From Methylacidiphilaceae bacterium (GTDB lineage Bacteria > Verrucomicrobiota > Verrucomicrobiia > Methylacidiphilales > Methylacidiphilaceae), in contig JAQUAR010000102.1 of the NCBI GenBank assembly GCA_028687155.1, forward strand, positions 1-6,252: 6,252 nt of DNA, in the 5' to 3' direction. Below, one piece after another: positions 6,126 to 6,252 of this stretch; the first letter of the stretch is position 1, and every line of letters begins with the position of its first letter. A program made the position numbers and the translations under genes. A model generated the notes under the pieces. It did not search any database, was not told where the DNA came from, and worked only from the letters and a program-made list of their open reading frames with translations.

Positions 6126-6252
6126 CCCATTATCTTGTTGCGGGAGAGACTTCTGAATAGTGGGTGGCGGGCGACGCAAAGTGGATCTCCCGGCCGCGGC
6201 TTTGGAGGAGAAGCTCGACGTTGGTCGCGGAGGTTTCGAGGTCGAACTGGAG
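6126..6252. repeat. 127-bp exact direct repeat, copy 2, ending at the window edge
   Basis: It is the exact counterpart of 1473-1599. The repeat ends because the sequence ends, so its true length is unknown. A 127-bp match ending flush with the sequence is what a de Bruijn graph assembler run at k = 127 leaves at a branching node. Confidence 0.97.
6130..6252 (-). CDS. exbB: 3' end of a second exbB-like gene, cut by the window edge
   Basis: Forty codons plus TAA, identical at DNA level to the C-terminus of the complete exbB (from LQFDLETSATNVELLL to the final SPATR). Only the tail after membrane segment 3 is visible, so it is not certain that the gene is whole. The downstream sequence differs from the first copy: the beta-barrel gene starts 67 bp later in place of the small Pro-rich ORF. 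It could be a true second exbB, the next unit of a tandem duplication, or the same gene met twice by the assembler. Confidence 0.7.
   Translation of the reverse strand, partial: LQFDLETSATNVELLLQSRGREIHFASPATHYSEVSPATR

Noticed and set aside
6108..6129. Possible terminator after the second exbB end (CCGAAAGG then TTTTT)
   Set aside because: The stem has only 2 to 4 pairs, including G-U, so it is too weak to call.

Overview
The window is a GC-rich (around 60% by eye) stretch of a Gram-negative bacterial chromosome. A TonB/ExbB energy-coupling pair and a signal-peptide outer-membrane beta-barrel protein both require an outer membrane. The phylum cannot be fixed from the sequence. The gene style would suit a GC-rich proteobacterium or an acidophilic verrucomicrobium, but that is a guess. 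Every gene I accept lies on the minus strand, so transcription runs from high to low coordinates. The long plus-strand open frames are antisense shadows.

In transcription order: (1) the last 40 codons of an exbB-like gene at the right edge (6130-6252), identical at DNA level to the end of the complete exbB further along; (2) an exported beta-barrel protein with a long Ala/Pro/Ser/Glu linker (5004-6062); (3) a 333-bp stretch with no intact gene (4671-5003), which holds the decayed 3' end of an isocitrate lyase gene (aceA); (4) an intact malate synthase A gene, aceB (3087-4670); (5) a 170-bp gap, then tonB (2182-2916) and exbB (1477-2151), 30 bp apart and probably one transcript; (6) a small Pro-rich exported or anchored protein of unknown function (1042-1446); (7) an amidohydrolase-family metallohydrolase that overlaps it by 16 bp and runs off the left edge (1-1057).

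The main discovery is the aceA relic. Upstream of aceB, one minus-strand frame aligns without gaps to the C-terminal part of isocitrate lyase for about 50 residues. It carries one in-frame stop, lacks roughly 35 codons, and then ends in the family's characteristic C-terminus (GSTERAQF here, against GSTEE(S/A)QF). An aceA-aceB glyoxylate-shunt operon has therefore lost aceA, while aceB keeps its motifs and ribosome binding site. The beta-barrel gene's stop codon sits within about 20 bp of the first residue that aligns to isocitrate lyase, so that block seems to have been joined onto the truncated aceA.

The second point is structural. Bases 1473-1599 and 6126-6252 are an exact 127-bp direct repeat, 4653 bp apart, covering the end of exbB. 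The second copy stops exactly at the window end, and 127 is a k-mer size widely used by short-read assemblers. The window is thus probably a contig that ends at an unresolved repeat. A tandem duplication or circle of 4653 bp, a second dispersed exbB copy, and an assembly artefact all remain possible. I see no CRISPR array, tRNA, rRNA, transposase or defence system.
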